Below, one piece after another: positions 27,834-38,460 of a DNA stretch of 64,000 nucleotides. Under the pieces are notes generated by a model that worked only from the letters and a program-made list of their open reading frames with translations, was not told the DNA's origin and did not search any database. Both the position numbers and the translations under genes were made by a program. Each line of letters begins with the position of its first letter. Position 1 is the first letter of the stretch. The DNA is from Pseudomonas fluorescens (GTDB taxonomy: Bacteria > Pseudomonadota > Gammaproteobacteria > Pseudomonadales > Pseudomonadaceae): NCBI RefSeq assembly GCF_902497895.1, contig NZ_CABVHQ010000003.1, positions 1 through 64,000 of the forward strand, given 5' to 3'.

Positions 27834-27961
27834 CAGCTGGCGAAGCCTGCGTTCGGCTGCGCAGCAGTCGTAATTCGGACACCACGATTCATCTGACGAA
27901 CCGCGTGCATAGGTTTTACGACTGCTGCGCAGCCGAACGCAGCCTTCGGCAGCTGCTACAA
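27829..27961. repeat. BIME: inverted REP pair overlapping the yhhN-like stop codon
   Basis: Same family as 26544-26676. The forward arm begins CCGTAGCAGCTGGCG, whose TAG terminates the upstream gene; the reverse arm ends at about 27960 (CAGCTGCTACA). Confidence 0.85.
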
Positions 27962-28061
27962 AGGATCATGTTCCCCGCAGCGCTTTATCAGACAATCCGC
28001 GCATCCCCCCGCCAAGTTGGCTAAAATGCCGGCCTTTTCCACCTACGCCGCTGGAACCGCC

Positions 28062-28805
28062 GTGAGCAAAGACCCCGATCGCCTTTTCGCCCAACCCCTG
28101 CCTCAGGTGCCGGACTTCGCCTTCAATGAGGACGTGGTGCGGGTGTTCCCGGACATGATCAAGCGTTCGGTCCCGGGTTATCCGACCATTGTCGAGAACC
28201 TCGGGGTGCTGGCGGCGCAGTTCGCCCAGCCCAACAGCGTGCTCTACGACCTGGGTTCGTCCCTCGGTGCCGTGACCCAGGCCTTGCGCCGTCATGTACG
28301 CACCGACGGCTGCCGGGTGATCGCGGTGGATAACTCGGCGGCAATGGTCGAACGTTGCCGCGAATACCTCAACGGCCAGGACTCGATGTTCCAGGAGTTG
28401 CTGCCAGTGGAAGTGATCGAGGGCGATATCCTCGCGCTGCAGTTCCAGCCGGCCTCGGTGGTGGCGCTGAATTTCACCCTGCAATTCATCGCCCCGGACC
28501 AGCGCCTGGCGCTGCTCGGCCGCATTCGCCAGTCCTTGTTGCCAGGCGGCGCACTGATTCTCTCGGAGAAATTGCGCTTCAATGACCTTGAAGAGCAAGC
28601 GCTGCTCACCGACCTGCATATCGCCTTCAAACGCGCCAACGGCTACAGCGAACTGGAAATTGCCCAGAAGCGCAGCGCCATCGAAAACGTGATGAAACCC
28701 GACAGCCTGGAAGAACACCGCGAACGCCTGCTGGCGGCCGGGTTCTCGAAAGTCGTGCCGTGGTTCCAGTGTCTTAACTTTGCCTCGTTGATTGCCTTGC
28801 CATGA
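28062..28805 (+). CDS. cmoA: Carboxy-S-adenosyl-L-methionine synthase CmoA
   Basis: 247 residues from a GTG at 28062. The start fits the family N-terminus ([19 protein letters not shown]); the upstream ATG frame start at 28017 would add unrelated residues. The SAM-binding motif is YDLGSSLG, with the family pattern [17 protein letters not shown]. CmoA makes carboxy-SAM from SAM and prephenate, the donor used by CmoB to make cmo5U at tRNA position 34. It overlaps cmoB by 4 bases (ATGA). Confidence 0.93.
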   Translation: MSKDPDRLFAQPLPQVPDFAFNEDVVRVFPDMIKRSVPGYPTIVENLGVLAAQFAQPNSVLYDLGSSLGAVTQALRRHVRTDGCRVIAVDNSAAMVERCREYLNGQDSMFQELLPVEVIEGDILALQFQPASVVALNFTLQFIAPDQRLALLGRIRQSLLPGGALILSEKLRFNDLEEQALLTDLHIAFKRANGYSELEIAQKRSAIENVMKPDSLEEHRERLLAAGFSKVVPWFQCLNFASLIALP

Positions 28806-29758
28806 TTGATCTGTCCCCTCTCGCCCGCCGTCTGGCGGGCACCCCGCTGGCCGAATGGGCCAACACCCTGCAAGCGCAACTCGATTTAAAGATGGAAAAA
28901 GGTCACGGCGATCTGGAGCGCTGGCAAAGCGCGCTGGATGCCTTGCCCAGGATCCAGCCGAGCGAGATCGATCTGCTCAACGGCCTCAAGCTCGACACCG
29001 ACTGCGACCAGGAAACCCGCGCACAGATGCGCAGCGCCCTGATGGGACTGTCCCCGTGGCGCAAGGGACCCTTCGATCTGTTCGGCGTGCATGTCGACAC
29101 CGAATGGCGCTCGGACTGGAAATGGGAACGGGTCGCCCCGCACCTGGACCTCAAAGGCAAACGCATCCTCGATGTCGGCTGCGGCAACGGCTACTACATG
29201 TGGCGCATGCTCGGCGCCGGTGCCGACAGTGTGATCGGGGTCGACCCGAACTGGCTGTTCTTCTGTCAGTTCCAGGCGGTGCAACGTTATCTGTCAGAGC
29301 CGTCGGCCTGGCATCTGCCGTTTCCCTTCGAGGACTTGCCAGCGAACCTGGAAGGCTTCGACACGGTGTTTTCCATGGGTGTGTTCTACCACCGGCGCTC
29401 GCCGATCGAGCATTTGCTGGCGCTCAAGGACTGCCTGGTCAAGGGCGGCGAACTGGTACTGGAAACCCTGGTAGTGGAAGGTGACAAGCATCAGGTGCTG
29501 GTCCCCGAAGACCGCTACGCGCAGATGCGCAACGTCTGGTTCCTGCCGTCGGTACCGGCCCTGGAGTTGTGGCTACGGCGTGCCGGGTTCAGCGATGTGC
29601 GCTGCGTGGATATCAGCGTGACCAGTGTCGAGGAACAACGTGCCACTGAGTGGATGAAGTTTCAGTCGCTGAGTGATTACCTTGATCCGGATGACCACAG
29701 CAAGACCATTGAAGGTCTGCCGGCGCCGATGCGCGCCGTCATCGTGGCTCGCAAGTAA
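28802..29758 (+). CDS. cmoB: tRNA U34 carboxymethyltransferase CmoB
   Basis: 318 residues, normal for the family. A Rossmann methyltransferase motif is [15 protein letters not shown], with the conserved [21 protein letters not shown] and [10 protein letters not shown] blocks. It transfers the carboxymethyl group from carboxy-SAM to 5-hydroxyuridine at the wobble position of tRNAs. It is translationally coupled to cmoA. Confidence 0.94.
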   Translation: MIDLSPLARRLAGTPLAEWANTLQAQLDLKMEKGHGDLERWQSALDALPRIQPSEIDLLNGLKLDTDCDQETRAQMRSALMGLSPWRKGPFDLFGVHVDTEWRSDWKWERVAPHLDLKGKRILDVGCGNGYYMWRMLGAGADSVIGVDPNWLFFCQFQAVQRYLSEPSAWHLPFPFEDLPANLEGFDTVFSMGVFYHRRSPIEHLLALKDCLVKGGELVLETLVVEGDKHQVLVPEDRYAQMRNVWFLPSVPALELWLRRAGFSDVRCVDISVTSVEEQRATEWMKFQSLSDYLDPDDHSKTIEGLPAPMRAVIVARK

Positions 29759-29768
29759 ACGCAGTCCC

Positions 29769-29904
29769 CCTGTGGCGAGGGGGCTTGCCCCCGCTGGAGT
29801 GCGAAGCACTCCCAAAACCTGCAACGGTGTTTTGTCAGGGACGCCGCGCTGGATGGTTTTACGACTGCTGCGCAGCCGATCGCGGGCAAGCCACGCTCCC
29901 ACAG
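29769..29904. repeat. Chimeric REP pair between cmoB and tadA
   Basis: The left half (29769-29840) is nearly the 23673-23812 BIME (GCGAAGCACTCCCAAAACCTGC). The right half switches to GACTGCTGCGCAGCCG and then to the CGCGGGCAAGCCACGCTCCC family. The two ends therefore belong to different REP families. Confidence 0.8.
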
Positions 29905-29932
29905 TAGATCGCATTCCACATTGGTTTTGCAT

Positions 29933-30430
29933 TCACTCTGCAGGCCTGGCCCGCCGCGCCTTGAAAAACTCGCTCAACACCGCACCACACTCTTCAGCCA
30001 GAACCCCACCCTCGAACAGCACCCGATGGTTCAGGAAACCCTGGCTGAAAAATTGCCCCTGGCTTTGCACGATCCCGGCCTTGGGCTCCAGTGCCCCATA
30101 CACCACCCGCGCAATCCGCGAATGCACGATCAACCCGGCGCACATGCTGCACGGCTCCAGGGTGACGTAGAGCGTGCTGCCCGGCAGGCGATAGTTGCTC
30201 GCTGCTTGCGCCGCGGCGCGAATCGCCACCATCTCGGCATGGGCGCTGGGGTCGCTGCCGCTGATCGGGCAGTTGAAGCCGCGACCGATGATTTCACCGT
30301 CCTGGACCAATACCGCGCCTACCGGCACTTCGCCCAGCGTGGCGCCTTGGGCGGCGAGGACCAGGGCTTCGCGCATGAAGTCCTGGTCGCGACTGCGATC
30401 GATGATTTGCGCTGGCCGCATCTGCCGCAT
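29933..30430 (-). CDS. tadA: tRNA adenosine(34) deaminase TadA
   Basis: 165 residues. Zinc deaminase signatures: H64-A-E66 and P-C94-SM-C97, with VPVGAVLV before them. It converts A34 to inosine in tRNA-Arg(ACG) and is normally essential. The start ATG (30428-30430) shares one base with the stop codon of the multicopper oxidase gene upstream (TGATG), so a longer start at 30499 inside that gene is rejected. The coupling places tadA downstream of an exported copper oxidase, an arrangement without an obvious functional reason. Confidence 0.93.
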   Translation of the reverse strand: MRQMRPAQIIDRSRDQDFMREALVLAAQGATLGEVPVGAVLVQDGEIIGRGFNCPISGSDPSAHAEMVAIRAAAQAASNYRLPGSTLYVTLEPCSMCAGLIVHSRIARVVYGALEPKAGIVQSQGQFFSQGFLNHRVLFEGGVLAEECGAVLSEFFKARRARPAE

Positions 30431-31803
30431 CAGGAGACCTCGATCGCGGCCATCAGGCCGGTTTCCATATGGTCGATCACATGGCAGTGGAACATCCATA
30501 CCCCAGGATTATCCGCCACCAGCGCCACCCGGGCGCGCTCGTTCTTGCCCAGCAGGTAGGTGTCGGTGAAGTATGGAGTGATCTTCTTGCGGTTCGAAGC
30601 GATGACCTTGAAGCTCATGCCATGCAAGTGGATCGGGTGTTGATACTGAGTCATGTTCTTCAATTCGAAAATGTAGCTGTTGCCCTTCTTGAGCGTGGCG
30701 ATCGGCCGGTCGGCGCAAGCCTTGTCGGTGATGTCCCAGGCCTTGCCGTTGATCTGCCACAGGCTCGGTGGTCTATTTTCCACGTTCACCGAGACCGAGC
30801 CAACCCACTCGAAGTTGAAGTTGAGCTTCTCGGCATTGGCGATGTCCGGTTCGGAGACTGGATTGGCCGGTAGCGCGGGTGGCCACTCGGTCGGGGCATC
30901 GTTGTGGGCCACCGAACGGAAAGTGCCCAGGCGCACCGGGCCATTGCGCAGCGACAGCTCCTCACCGACCGGCGGCGCCTTGATCGCCAGGCAGATCCGC
31001 ATGCCAGGGCCCAGCCAGTATTCCTTGCCCAACGGCCGCGGTTCGATGGGATTGCCATCCAGCGCGTAGATCTGCGCGTCGACGCCGGGGATGTTCAGGC
31101 GGTAGGTCAGCGTGTTGTCCAGGTTAAGCAAACGTACCCGGGTGATCTGCCCGGCCGGCAGGTCGATCACCGCCTGCGCTACGCCGTTGATGGTCGCCAG
31201 GCGTCCGGCCGTACCACCGCGAGCGGCTTCACGGGGAATACTGAAGGGCAAGTAAGCGCCTTGTTCATCGACGTGCCAGCTCTTGAGGCTCAGGGTGCGC
31301 TCGTATTTGAAGCCGGTGGGCTCGCGCTCTTCGATGATCAGCGGTCCGACCAGCCCGCGACCCAGTTCTTCGCTGCTGTTCACGTGAGGGTGATACCAGT
31401 AGCTGCCGGCGTCCGGCACGCGGAACTTGTAGTCGAAATACTCGCCGGGCAACACCGGCAGCTGCGAGACGTAGGGAACGCCGTCCATCTCCAGCGGCAG
31501 GCGGATGCCGTGCCAGTGAATGGTGGTCGCCACCGGCAGATGATTAATGAAACGCACCCGCAGCCACTCGCCCTGACGCACTCGCAGCTCGGTGCCGGGC
31601 GCCGAAGTTCCGAAGGCCCAGGCCTCGGTCTTGTGCCCGGGGACCAGTTCAACGTCCAGCGGCGCGGCGATCAGTTGGTAATCATGGCCCGCGTCGGCGT
31701 CGGCCATCTTCCCCAGCCAGTAGCGCGACGCACCGCCAGCCCCGACGCCAACCACCACAAGACCGGCCAGACCACCGAGTATTTGTCGACGGGTAAAGGA
31801 CAT
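30430..31803 (-). CDS. Exported multicopper oxidase, Tat-type signal
   Basis: 457 residues. The N-terminus SFTRRQILGGLAG is a twin-arginine signal, so the enzyme should be exported folded with copper. All four copper motifs are present: HWHG, YHPH, HPIHLHG and the C-terminal FHCHVIDHMETGLM. The type is that of three-domain oxidases of the CueO/CopA/laccase group, which oxidise Cu(I), other metals or phenols in the periplasm. There is no long methionine-rich insert like CueO's, so the substrate is open. No copper regulator is adjacent. tadA follows with one-base overlap. Confidence 0.88.
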   Translation of the reverse strand: MSFTRRQILGGLAGLVVVGVGAGGASRYWLGKMADADAGHDYQLIAAPLDVELVPGHKTEAWAFGTSAPGTELRVRQGEWLRVRFINHLPVATTIHWHGIRLPLEMDGVPYVSQLPVLPGEYFDYKFRVPDAGSYWYHPHVNSSEELGRGLVGPLIIEEREPTGFKYERTLSLKSWHVDEQGAYLPFSIPREAARGGTAGRLATINGVAQAVIDLPAGQITRVRLLNLDNTLTYRLNIPGVDAQIYALDGNPIEPRPLGKEYWLGPGMRICLAIKAPPVGEELSLRNGPVRLGTFRSVAHNDAPTEWPPALPANPVSEPDIANAEKLNFNFEWVGSVSVNVENRPPSLWQINGKAWDITDKACADRPIATLKKGNSYIFELKNMTQYQHPIHLHGMSFKVIASNRKKITPYFTDTYLLGKNERARVALVADNPGVWMFHCHVIDHMETGLMAAIEVS

Positions 31804-32023
31804 GGACTCAACTACCTCACGTATCGCAGCAGGCCTGAGCCCGCAAAAGGCGAATACGATACACCCGCAGTTGAGAAACAGTAAGGGCGGCGCGGCGACC
31901 GGACGCAGGGGCAGCGGTCACAATTTCATCGCTCCCATCATCACCTCAGGCTACGCCCGGCGGAACATCCCCGCTATACTTGCCGGCTTTTCCTGAATAA
32001 ATGCCAATAGGGTCCCGCCGCGC

Positions 32024-34870
32024 ATGGATAAGACCTACCAGCCGCACGCCATTGAAACTTCCTGGTACAACACCTGGGAGTCCGAGAACTATTTCGCTCC
32101 GCAAGGCGCGGGCGATTCCTACACCATCATGATTCCGCCGCCGAACGTCACTGGCAGCCTGCACATGGGCCATGGCTTCAACAACGCGATCATGGACGCA
32201 CTGATCCGTTTCCGCCGCATGCAGGGTCGCAACACCCTGTGGCAGCCGGGCACCGATCACGCCGGTATCGCCACGCAAATGCTGGTAGAGCGTCAGCTCG
32301 AAGCCCAGGGCCAGAGCCGTCATGACCTGGGCCGCGAGAAATTCCTCGAAAAAGTCTGGGAATGGAAGGATCAGTCCGGTGGCAACATCAGCCGGCAGAT
32401 CCGCCGCCTCGGCTCGTCCGTGGACTGGAGCCGCGAGCGCTTCACTATGGACGACGGTCTTTCCGAAGCCGTTAAAGAAGCCTTTGTGCGCCTGCACGAA
32501 GACGGCCTGATCTACCGCGGCAAGCGTCTGGTCAACTGGGACACCAAGCTGCACACGGCAATCTCCGACCTCGAAGTGGAAAACCACGACGAAAAAGGTT
32601 TCCTGTGGAACCTGCGCTACCCGCTGGCCGATGGCGCCCAAACTGCTGACGGCCTGGATTACCTGATCGTCGCCACCACTCGCCCGGAAACCATGCTCGG
32701 CGACGCCGCCGTCGCGGTAAACCCGGAAGATGAACGCTATAAAGCGCTGATCGGCAAGTTTGTCGAGCTGCCCCTGGTTGGCCGCCGCATCCCGATCATC
32801 GCCGACGATTACTGCGACCCTGAATTCGGCACCGGCTGCGTGAAAATCACCCCGGCCCACGATTTCAACGACTATGAAGTCGGTAAGCGCCACAACCTGC
32901 CGCTGCTGAACATTTTCGACAAGAACGCCGCTGTACTGTCGGTCGCGCAGGTGTTCAACCTCGACGGCAAGCTTAACGAGCAAGTCGATGGCAGCCTGCC
33001 GGCCAAATACGCTGGCCTCGACCGCTTCGAAGCGCGCAAGCAGATCGTGGCCGACCTCCAGGCTCTGGATTTGCTGGTGAGCGTTGATGATCATGGCCTG
33101 AAAGTGCCGAAAGGCGACCGTTCCGGGACCATCATCGAGCCGTGGCTGACCGACCAGTGGTACGTCTCCACCAAACCTCTGGCAGAGCCGGCGATTGCCG
33201 CCGTTGAAGACGGCCGGATTGCCTTCGTACCCAAGCAGTACGAAAACATGTACTTCTCCTGGATGCGCGACATCCAGGATTGGTGCATCAGCCGTCAGCT
33301 GTGGTGGGGTCACCGGATTCCGGCCTGGTACGACGAGTCGGGCAAAGTCTATGTCGGTCGCGACGAAGCCGAAGTGCGCGCCAAGAACAACCTTGGTCCG
33401 GACGTCGCCCTGCAACAAGACAACGACGTACTCGACACCTGGTTCAGTTCAGGTCTGTGGACTTTCTCCACCCTGGGCTGGCCGGAGCAGACCGAGTTCC
33501 TGAAGAAATTCCACTCCACCGACGTGCTGGTGACGGGCTTCGACATCATTTTCTTCTGGGTCGCCCGGATGATCATGCTCACCATGCATTTGGTGAAGAA
33601 CGAAGACGGCACACCGCAGGTACCGTTCAAGACCGTCTACGTGCATGGCCTGGTCCGCGATGGTCAGGGTCAGAAGATGTCCAAGTCCAAGGGCAACGTC
33701 CTGGACCCGCTGGATATCATCGACGGTATCGAGCTGGAAGACCTGGTGCAGAAACGCACCCAGGGCTTGATGCAGCCTAAACTGGCGAAGAAGATCGAGA
33801 AGCAGACCCGCGACGAGTTCGCCGAGGGCATCGCCAGCTACGGCACCGACGCCCTGCGTTTCACCTTCTGCTCGCTGGCCTCCACCGGCCGCGACATCAA
33901 GTTCGACATGGGCCGCGTCGAAGGCTATCGCAACTTCTGCAACAAGATCTGGAACGCCGCGCGCTACGTGCTGGACAAGGGCGAAGACTGCGGCCAGAAC
34001 GGCGAAGCCTTCGAGCTGTCCCTGGCCGATCGCTGGATCATCTCGCAGCTGCAACGCACCGAAGCCGAAGTGACCCGCCAACTCGACCAGTTCCGTTTCG
34101 ACCTGGCCGCGCAAGCCTTGTACGAGTTCATCTGGAACCAGTATTGCGACTGGTACCTGGAACTCTCCAAGCCTGTGCTGTGGGACGACAACGCGCCGGT
34201 GGAACGTCAGCGCGGCACCCGTCGCACGCTGGTTCGGGTGCTGGAAGTTGCCCTGCGCCTGGCGCACCCGTTCATGCCATTCATCACCGAAGAAATCTGG
34301 CAGCGCCTGGCGCCGCTGGCCGGTGTCGAAGGCAAGACCATCATGCTGCAACCCTGGCCAGTGGCCAACGAAGAACGCATCGATCCGGCAGCCGAAGACG
34401 ACATCGAATGGCTCAAGAGCCTGATGCTCGGCACCCGCAACATCCGTGGCGAAATGAACATCGGCCCGGGCAAACCCCTGACCCTGTTCCTGAAGAACGT
34501 CAGTGCCGAAGATCAGCGTCGTCTCACCGAGAACGATGCGCTGCTGAAGAAACTGGCCAAGCTCGAGTCGATCACCATTCTCGCCCCAGGCGCCGAAGCA
34601 CCGCTGTCCGCTACCGCTCTGGTCGGCGAGATGGAAGTGCTGGTGCCAATGGCCGGCCTGATCGACAAGGCCGCGGAACTGGCGCGCCTGGACAAGGAAA
34701 TCCAGCGTCTGCAAGGCGAAGTGCAGCGGGTCGGCGGCAAGCTGTCCAACGCCGCGTTCGTTGACAAGGCGCCGGCCGAAGTCATCGACAAGGAACGCGC
34801 CAAACTGGCCGAAGCCGAACAGGCTCTGGGCAAGCTGGCCGAGCAGCATGCGCGGATTGCCAGTTTGTAA
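32024..34870 (+). CDS. valS: Valyl-tRNA synthetase
   Basis: 948 residues, typical length. Class I motifs: HMGH at 47-50 and KMSKS at 551-555. The editing domain lies between (TRPETMLGD), followed by the anticodon-binding helical domain and a C-terminal coiled-coil arm (about 880-945, [13 protein letters not shown]). It charges tRNA-Val in the cytoplasm. A strong terminator follows. The ~220-base upstream gap, divergent to the multicopper oxidase, must hold its promoter. Confidence 0.97.
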   Translation: MDKTYQPHAIETSWYNTWESENYFAPQGAGDSYTIMIPPPNVTGSLHMGHGFNNAIMDALIRFRRMQGRNTLWQPGTDHAGIATQMLVERQLEAQGQSRHDLGREKFLEKVWEWKDQSGGNISRQIRRLGSSVDWSRERFTMDDGLSEAVKEAFVRLHEDGLIYRGKRLVNWDTKLHTAISDLEVENHDEKGFLWNLRYPLADGAQTADGLDYLIVATTRPETMLGDAAVAVNPEDERYKALIGKFVELPLVGRRIPIIADDYCDPEFGTGCVKITPAHDFNDYEVGKRHNLPLLNIFDKNAAVLSVAQVFNLDGKLNEQVDGSLPAKYAGLDRFEARKQIVADLQALDLLVSVDDHGLKVPKGDRSGTIIEPWLTDQWYVSTKPLAEPAIAAVEDGRIAFVPKQYENMYFSWMRDIQDWCISRQLWWGHRIPAWYDESGKVYVGRDEAEVRAKNNLGPDVALQQDNDVLDTWFSSGLWTFSTLGWPEQTEFLKKFHSTDVLVTGFDIIFFWVARMIMLTMHLVKNEDGTPQVPFKTVYVHGLVRDGQGQKMSKSKGNVLDPLDIIDGIELEDLVQKRTQGLMQPKLAKKIEKQTRDEFAEGIASYGTDALRFTFCSLASTGRDIKFDMGRVEGYRNFCNKIWNAARYVLDKGEDCGQNGEAFELSLADRWIISQLQRTEAEVTRQLDQFRFDLAAQALYEFIWNQYCDWYLELSKPVLWDDNAPVERQRGTRRTLVRVLEVALRLAHPFMPFITEEIWQRLAPLAGVEGKTIMLQPWPVANEERIDPAAEDDIEWLKSLMLGTRNIRGEMNIGPGKPLTLFLKNVSAEDQRRLTENDALLKKLAKLESITILAPGAEAPLSATALVGEMEVLVPMAGLIDKAAELARLDKEIQRLQGEVQRVGGKLSNAAFVDKAPAEVIDKERAKLAEAEQALGKLAEQHARIASL

Positions 34871-34888
34871 CGGCAAATCGAGCTGCTG

Positions 34889-34922
34889 AAAAAAGGGAGG
34901 CCCATAATGCCTCCTTTTTTTC
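34889..34922 (+). terminator. Rho-independent terminator after valS
   Basis: GGGAGGC and GCCTCC pair around a short loop, followed by a run of eight T bases, within 20 bases of the valS stop. Confidence 0.88.
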
Positions 34923-34947
34923 CGCAAAATTGGCACGACCCGCCTTT

Positions 34948-35055
34948 TGTAGGAGCTGCCGCAGGCTGCGATCTTTTCCCCGGAGCACCAATGCTCTGTT
35001 GATTTATTCAAGAACCAAAGATCAAAAGATCGCAGCCTGCGGCAGCTCCTACAGG
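34948..35055. repeat. BIME: inverted REP pair (GTAGGAGCTGCCGCAGG family)
   Basis: Forward arm at 34949-34976 (to GATCTTTT) and reverse arm at 35021-35052 (GATCAAAAGATCGCAGCC...CTCCTAC). It lies between the valS terminator and rlmF. Confidence 0.87.
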
Positions 35056-35182
35056 GGTGCGTACACCCGATCCATCACATTTGTACCCGATGGCGAAGCC
35101 TGCGATCTTGGCGATCTCGCACCCGACGATAGATGTGGGACAATACCCGTCACTTTGAGCCACCCCCGAATCGACTTCGCCC

Positions 35183-36205
35183 ATGACCACCCCCAGAACA
35201 CCCAGAGCTCCACACACAAAGCCCCAGCCAGCGACTCCCGCCAAGGCCATCGAACCCCGCGAGAAGGCCACCCTTCACCCGCGCAATCGCCACCAGGGTC
35301 GTTACGACTTCGCCCAGCTGATCAAAACCACGCCTGAACTGGCGCAGTTCGTGATCATCAATCCGTACGGCAAGGAAAGTATCGACTTTGCCAGCCCGGA
35401 CGCGGTTCGGGTGTTCAACCGGGCGCTGCTCAAGTCGTTCTATGGTATCGCCCATTGGGATATCCCGGCCGACTACCTGTGCCCGCCGGTTCCGGGTCGG
35501 GCCGACTATGTTCACTTCCTGGCCGACCTGCTGGCCAGCGGCAATGAAGGCGTGATCCCTCGTGGGGCTGCGGTGAAGGTGCTGGACATCGGCATGGGCG
35601 CCAACTGCGTGTATCCGCTGATCGGGCATAGCGACTATCGCTGGCAGTTCCTCGGTTCGGAAGTCGATCCCAAGGCCATCGCCGCGGCCAAAGCCATTAT
35701 CCAGTCCAATGGTCTGAACAAAGCCATCAACTTGCGCCTGCAAACCAACCCCAAGCAGATCCTGCTGGGCTTGCTCGAACCCGGCGAGCGGTTTGACCTG
35801 ACCATGTGCAACCCGCCCTTCCACGCGTCCATGGACGAAGCCACCCGTGGCAGCGAGCGCAAATGGCGCGCCCTGGGCCGTGCCGACCCGAAACGCAAAC
35901 TGCCGGTGCTGAATTTCGGCGGTCAATCGGCGGAGCTGTGGTGTGAAGGCGGCGAAGCACGGTTTGTGACGCAACTGATCGCCGAGAGTGCGCATTTTCA
36001 GCAAAAAGTACTGTGGTTCAGCACTCTGGTGTCGAAAGCTTCGAACCTGCCAGCGATCCAGACCGCGCTGAAAAAGGCCGGTGTGTTGGAGAGCCAGGTG
36101 GTGGAGATGTCCCAGGGCCAGAAGCAGAGCCGCTTCGTCGCCTGGACCTTCCAGACCAAAACCGAGCAACAGAACTGGCGCCAACGCTGGGTTCGCAAGG
36201 ACTGA
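35183..36205 (+). CDS. rlmF: 23S rRNA (adenine1618-N6)-methyltransferase RlmF
   Basis: 340 residues. The N-terminal tail is rich in Pro/Thr/Lys, then comes the family start [17 protein letters not shown], the SAM motif [16 protein letters not shown] and the N6-adenine catalytic tetrad NPPF (210-213). It methylates A1618 of 23S rRNA. Followed by two nested hairpins shared with the convergent HU gene. Confidence 0.93.
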   Translation: MTTPRTPRAPHTKPQPATPAKAIEPREKATLHPRNRHQGRYDFAQLIKTTPELAQFVIINPYGKESIDFASPDAVRVFNRALLKSFYGIAHWDIPADYLCPPVPGRADYVHFLADLLASGNEGVIPRGAAVKVLDIGMGANCVYPLIGHSDYRWQFLGSEVDPKAIAAAKAIIQSNGLNKAINLRLQTNPKQILLGLLEPGERFDLTMCNPPFHASMDEATRGSERKWRALGRADPKRKLPVLNFGGQSAELWCEGGEARFVTQLIAESAHFQQKVLWFSTLVSKASNLPAIQTALKKAGVLESQVVEMSQGQKQSRFVAWTFQTKTEQQNWRQRWVRKD

Positions 36206-36215
36206 ACAGGTAACA

Positions 36216-36288
36216 CCCGGGTTTTCCTTGAGTAAAACCCGGGCAACAAAAAACCGTGCCCGGATCGCTCCGGAGCACGGTTTTTTTT
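36216..36288. terminator. Bidirectional terminator region between rlmF and the HU gene
   Basis: First hairpin: CCCGGGTTTT with AAAACCCGGG (36216-36243). Second: AAAAAACCGTGC...GCACGGTTTTTT (36248-36288), with A-run on one side and T-run on the other, so it can terminate both rlmF (plus) and the HU gene (minus). Confidence 0.85.
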
Positions 36289-36296
36289 AACAAGTC

Positions 36297-36578
36297 TTAC
36301 TTGTTAACAGCGTCGGTCAGGCCTTTAGCCACGACCAGCTTGATAACTTTCTTGGCAGCGATTTCGATGGCAGCGCCAGTCGATGGGTTACGGCCAGTAC
36401 GGGCAGGACGCTCGGTCACTTTCAGCTTGCCGATACCTGGCAGAGTGATTTCGCCGCCATTTTCCAATTGATCAGCAACGATTTGGCCCAGTTGGTCCAG
36501 AGCGTTACGCGCGGTGGTTTTCGGCGCGTCGATGGCTTCAGCGATATCAGCGATCAGTTGGTCTTTAGTCATAGCCAT
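36297..36578 (-). CDS. hupN: HU-family nucleoid protein
   Basis: 93 residues; an HU fold with helical N-terminus (TKDQLIADIAEAI), GIGKLKVTERPARTGRNPSTGA (the DNA-contacting arm with its proline) and a lysine-rich C-terminus. HU proteins bend and compact DNA as dimers. Pseudomonads have several HU paralogues. The symbol hupN rests on my recollection of its position near yejK and valS in P. putida and is less certain than the family. It is divergent from yejK, another nucleoid-associated protein. Confidence 0.88.
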   Translation of the reverse strand: MAMTKDQLIADIAEAIDAPKTTARNALDQLGQIVADQLENGGEITLPGIGKLKVTERPARTGRNPSTGAAIEIAAKKVIKLVVAKGLTDAVNK

Positions 36579-36973
36579 GGTGGTGTTCCTTCCCTATCAA
36601 ATTCATTTGGATTGCAGAGTGCAGAGTCAGCCATCGAGCCAGGTCGCCGGGACCTGGCACCCGATTACAAACCGCGACGAATCGGGGATGTAGATAACAA
36701 ATTCAGGGTTTGGTTCGACCTGACAAATGCTGAATGCACGCTTAACGCCATTACTGAGCGCAAGACCGGGCAAAACTAGCACAGAGACGGGGAAATATCC
36801 GCCTCTACCTACCCATTTGGTCAGCTTTATCACACTAAAACCGTAAAATTTTGCATAACCGCGCTCAGACCAGCGCAAAACACCCCTCGGAGAGCGCCAA
36901 AACCAGCAGGTGCGGTACACTGGGCGCTTTTTCGGGGAGCTCAACCCTCCCCATTCAACCAGCCGAGAAGCCC
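36579..36973. other. Divergent promoter region between HU gene and yejK
   Basis: About 395 bases with no convincing gene (short open frames lack a ribosome site and family resemblance). It is AT-richer than its flanks near 36770-36860. It must contain both divergent promoters, though no binding site could be named. Confidence 0.5.
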
Positions 36974-37978
36974 ATGCCGATCCGTCATTGCATCGTCCAC
37001 CTGATCGACAAAAAACCCGACGGTACCCCTGCAGTTCTCCACGCTCGCGACTCCGAACTGGCAGAGTCCCAGGCCATCGAGCACATGCTTGCCGACCTCA
37101 ACGAGAACTACAACGCCAAGCAAGGCAAGGCCTGGGGCTTGTTCCATGGGGAATCCGGGGCACACCCTTTCAGCGGCTGGCTGAAGGAATACCTCGACGG
37201 TGGCAAGGACTTCACTGGATTCAGCCGTATCGCGGTCGAACACCTGCAAAAGCTGATGGAAGAGTCCAACCTCTCGGTGGGTGGCCACGTGTTGTTTGCC
37301 CACTACCAGCAAGGCATGACCGACTACCTGGCCATCGCCCTGCTGCACCACAGCGAAGGCGTGGCGGTGAACGCCGAACTGGACGTGACCCCATCGCGTC
37401 ACCTCGATCTGGGCCAGTTGCACCTGGCGGCGCGCATCAACCTCTCCGAGTGGCAGAACAACAAGCAATCCAAGCAGTACATCTCGTTTATCAAAGGCAA
37501 GAACGGCAAGAAGGTCTCGGAGTACTTCCGCGACTTTATCGGCTGCCAGGAAGGCGTCGACGGCCCGGGCGAGACCCGCACGCTGCTCAAGGCCTTCAGC
37601 GACTTCGTCGAAAGCGAAGACCTGCCGGAAGAGTCCGCCCGGGAAAAGACCAAGACCCTGGTGGATTACGCCAGCAGCCAGGCGAAAATGGGCGAGCCAA
37701 TGGGGCTGGAGGAGCTGTCCGAACTGATTGACGAAGAGCGTCCGAAAGCCTTCTACGATCACATCCGCAACAAGGACTACGGGCTGTCGCCGGAAATCCC
37801 GGCGGATAAACGCACCCTCAACCAGTTCCGCCGCTTCACCGGTCGCGCCGAGGGTTTGTCCATCAGCTTCGAAGCGCACCTGTTGGGCTCGAAGATCGAG
37901 TATGACGAAGAAGCCGGCACGCTGATCATCAAGGGCCTGCCGACCCAACTGACCGACCAGCTCAAGCGTCGCAACTGA
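36974..37978 (+). CDS. yejK: Nucleoid-associated protein YejK/NdpA
   Basis: 334 residues from ATG 36974 (GAGAAG just upstream); the longer frame from 36851 adds a non-family N-terminus. It begins [19 protein letters not shown] as in Pseudomonas NdpA and contains [15 protein letters not shown]. It belongs to the 37-kDa nucleoid-associated family and has been linked to topoisomerase modulation in E. coli. Its stop TGA overlaps the start of the glutaredoxin-like gene by one base (TGATG). Confidence 0.92.
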   Translation: MPIRHCIVHLIDKKPDGTPAVLHARDSELAESQAIEHMLADLNENYNAKQGKAWGLFHGESGAHPFSGWLKEYLDGGKDFTGFSRIAVEHLQKLMEESNLSVGGHVLFAHYQQGMTDYLAIALLHHSEGVAVNAELDVTPSRHLDLGQLHLAARINLSEWQNNKQSKQYISFIKGKNGKKVSEYFRDFIGCQEGVDGPGETRTLLKAFSDFVESEDLPEESAREKTKTLVDYASSQAKMGEPMGLEELSELIDEERPKAFYDHIRNKDYGLSPEIPADKRTLNQFRRFTGRAEGLSISFEAHLLGSKIEYDEEAGTLIIKGLPTQLTDQLKRRN

Positions 37979-38328
37979 TGTTGAACGGGATGCTGAAGAA
38001 ATTCCTGCTGATCCTGCTGGTGGTCGTGGTTTACCAGAACTGGGGCAAGATCGAGCGCCTGTTCAACCCGCAGGCGATGGTGTCCGAGCAGACCCAAGCC
38101 ACCGCCAGAGTCGTGCTCTACGCCACCGACTGGTGTGGCTACTGCAAGCTGACCCGGCGCTTCCTCGATCAGAAAGGTATCCCGTACAACGAGTTCGACA
38201 TCGAGAAGGATACCGAAGCACGCAAGGCCTACGAGGCCCTGGGTGGACGGGGGATTCCCCTGCTGGATGTCAACGGCACGTTGATTCGCGGTTATAGCCC
38301 TGAGGCTATCTTGGCGGCGTTGAAATAG
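37978..38328 (+). CDS. Membrane-anchored glutaredoxin-like protein
   Basis: 116 residues. Residues 6-19 form one hydrophobic helix, so the thioredoxin-fold domain (about 44-116) is tethered to the inner membrane. The redox motif is C53-G-Y-C56 (TDWCGYCKLTR), and the cis-proline loop is RGIPLLDV. Glutaredoxins reduce disulfides or glutathionylated proteins. Translationally coupled to yejK, although no functional link is known to me. Confidence 0.85.
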   Translation: MLNGMLKKFLLILLVVVVYQNWGKIERLFNPQAMVSEQTQATARVVLYATDWCGYCKLTRRFLDQKGIPYNEFDIEKDTEARKAYEALGGRGIPLLDVNGTLIRGYSPEAILAALK

Positions 38329-38361
38329 GAGCCAACGCGCCAGACCGGCCGTACGAAAACC

Positions 38362-38460
38362 CCTGTAGGAGCTGCCGCAGGCTGCGATCTTTTCAACGGT
38401 TCAGCGGTTTTCCAAACGGACGCGAAGATCAAAAGATCGCAGCCTGCGGCAGCTCCTACG
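38362..38460. repeat. BIME: inverted REP pair overlapping the GST stop codon
   Basis: Forward arm from 38362 (CTGTAGGAGCTGCCGCAGG) and reverse arm to 38460 (AGATCAAAAGATCGCAGCC...CTCCTACG). CTA at 38456-38458 inside the arm is the TAG stop of the minus-strand GST gene. Confidence 0.88.

Noticed and set aside
31946..35011. Two long minus-strand frames (490 and 520 residues)
   Set aside because: Antisense to valS, which has all synthetase motifs on the plus strand.
36627..36944. 105-residue frame between the HU gene and yejK
   Set aside because: No ribosome site or recognised motif; lies in the divergent promoter gap.
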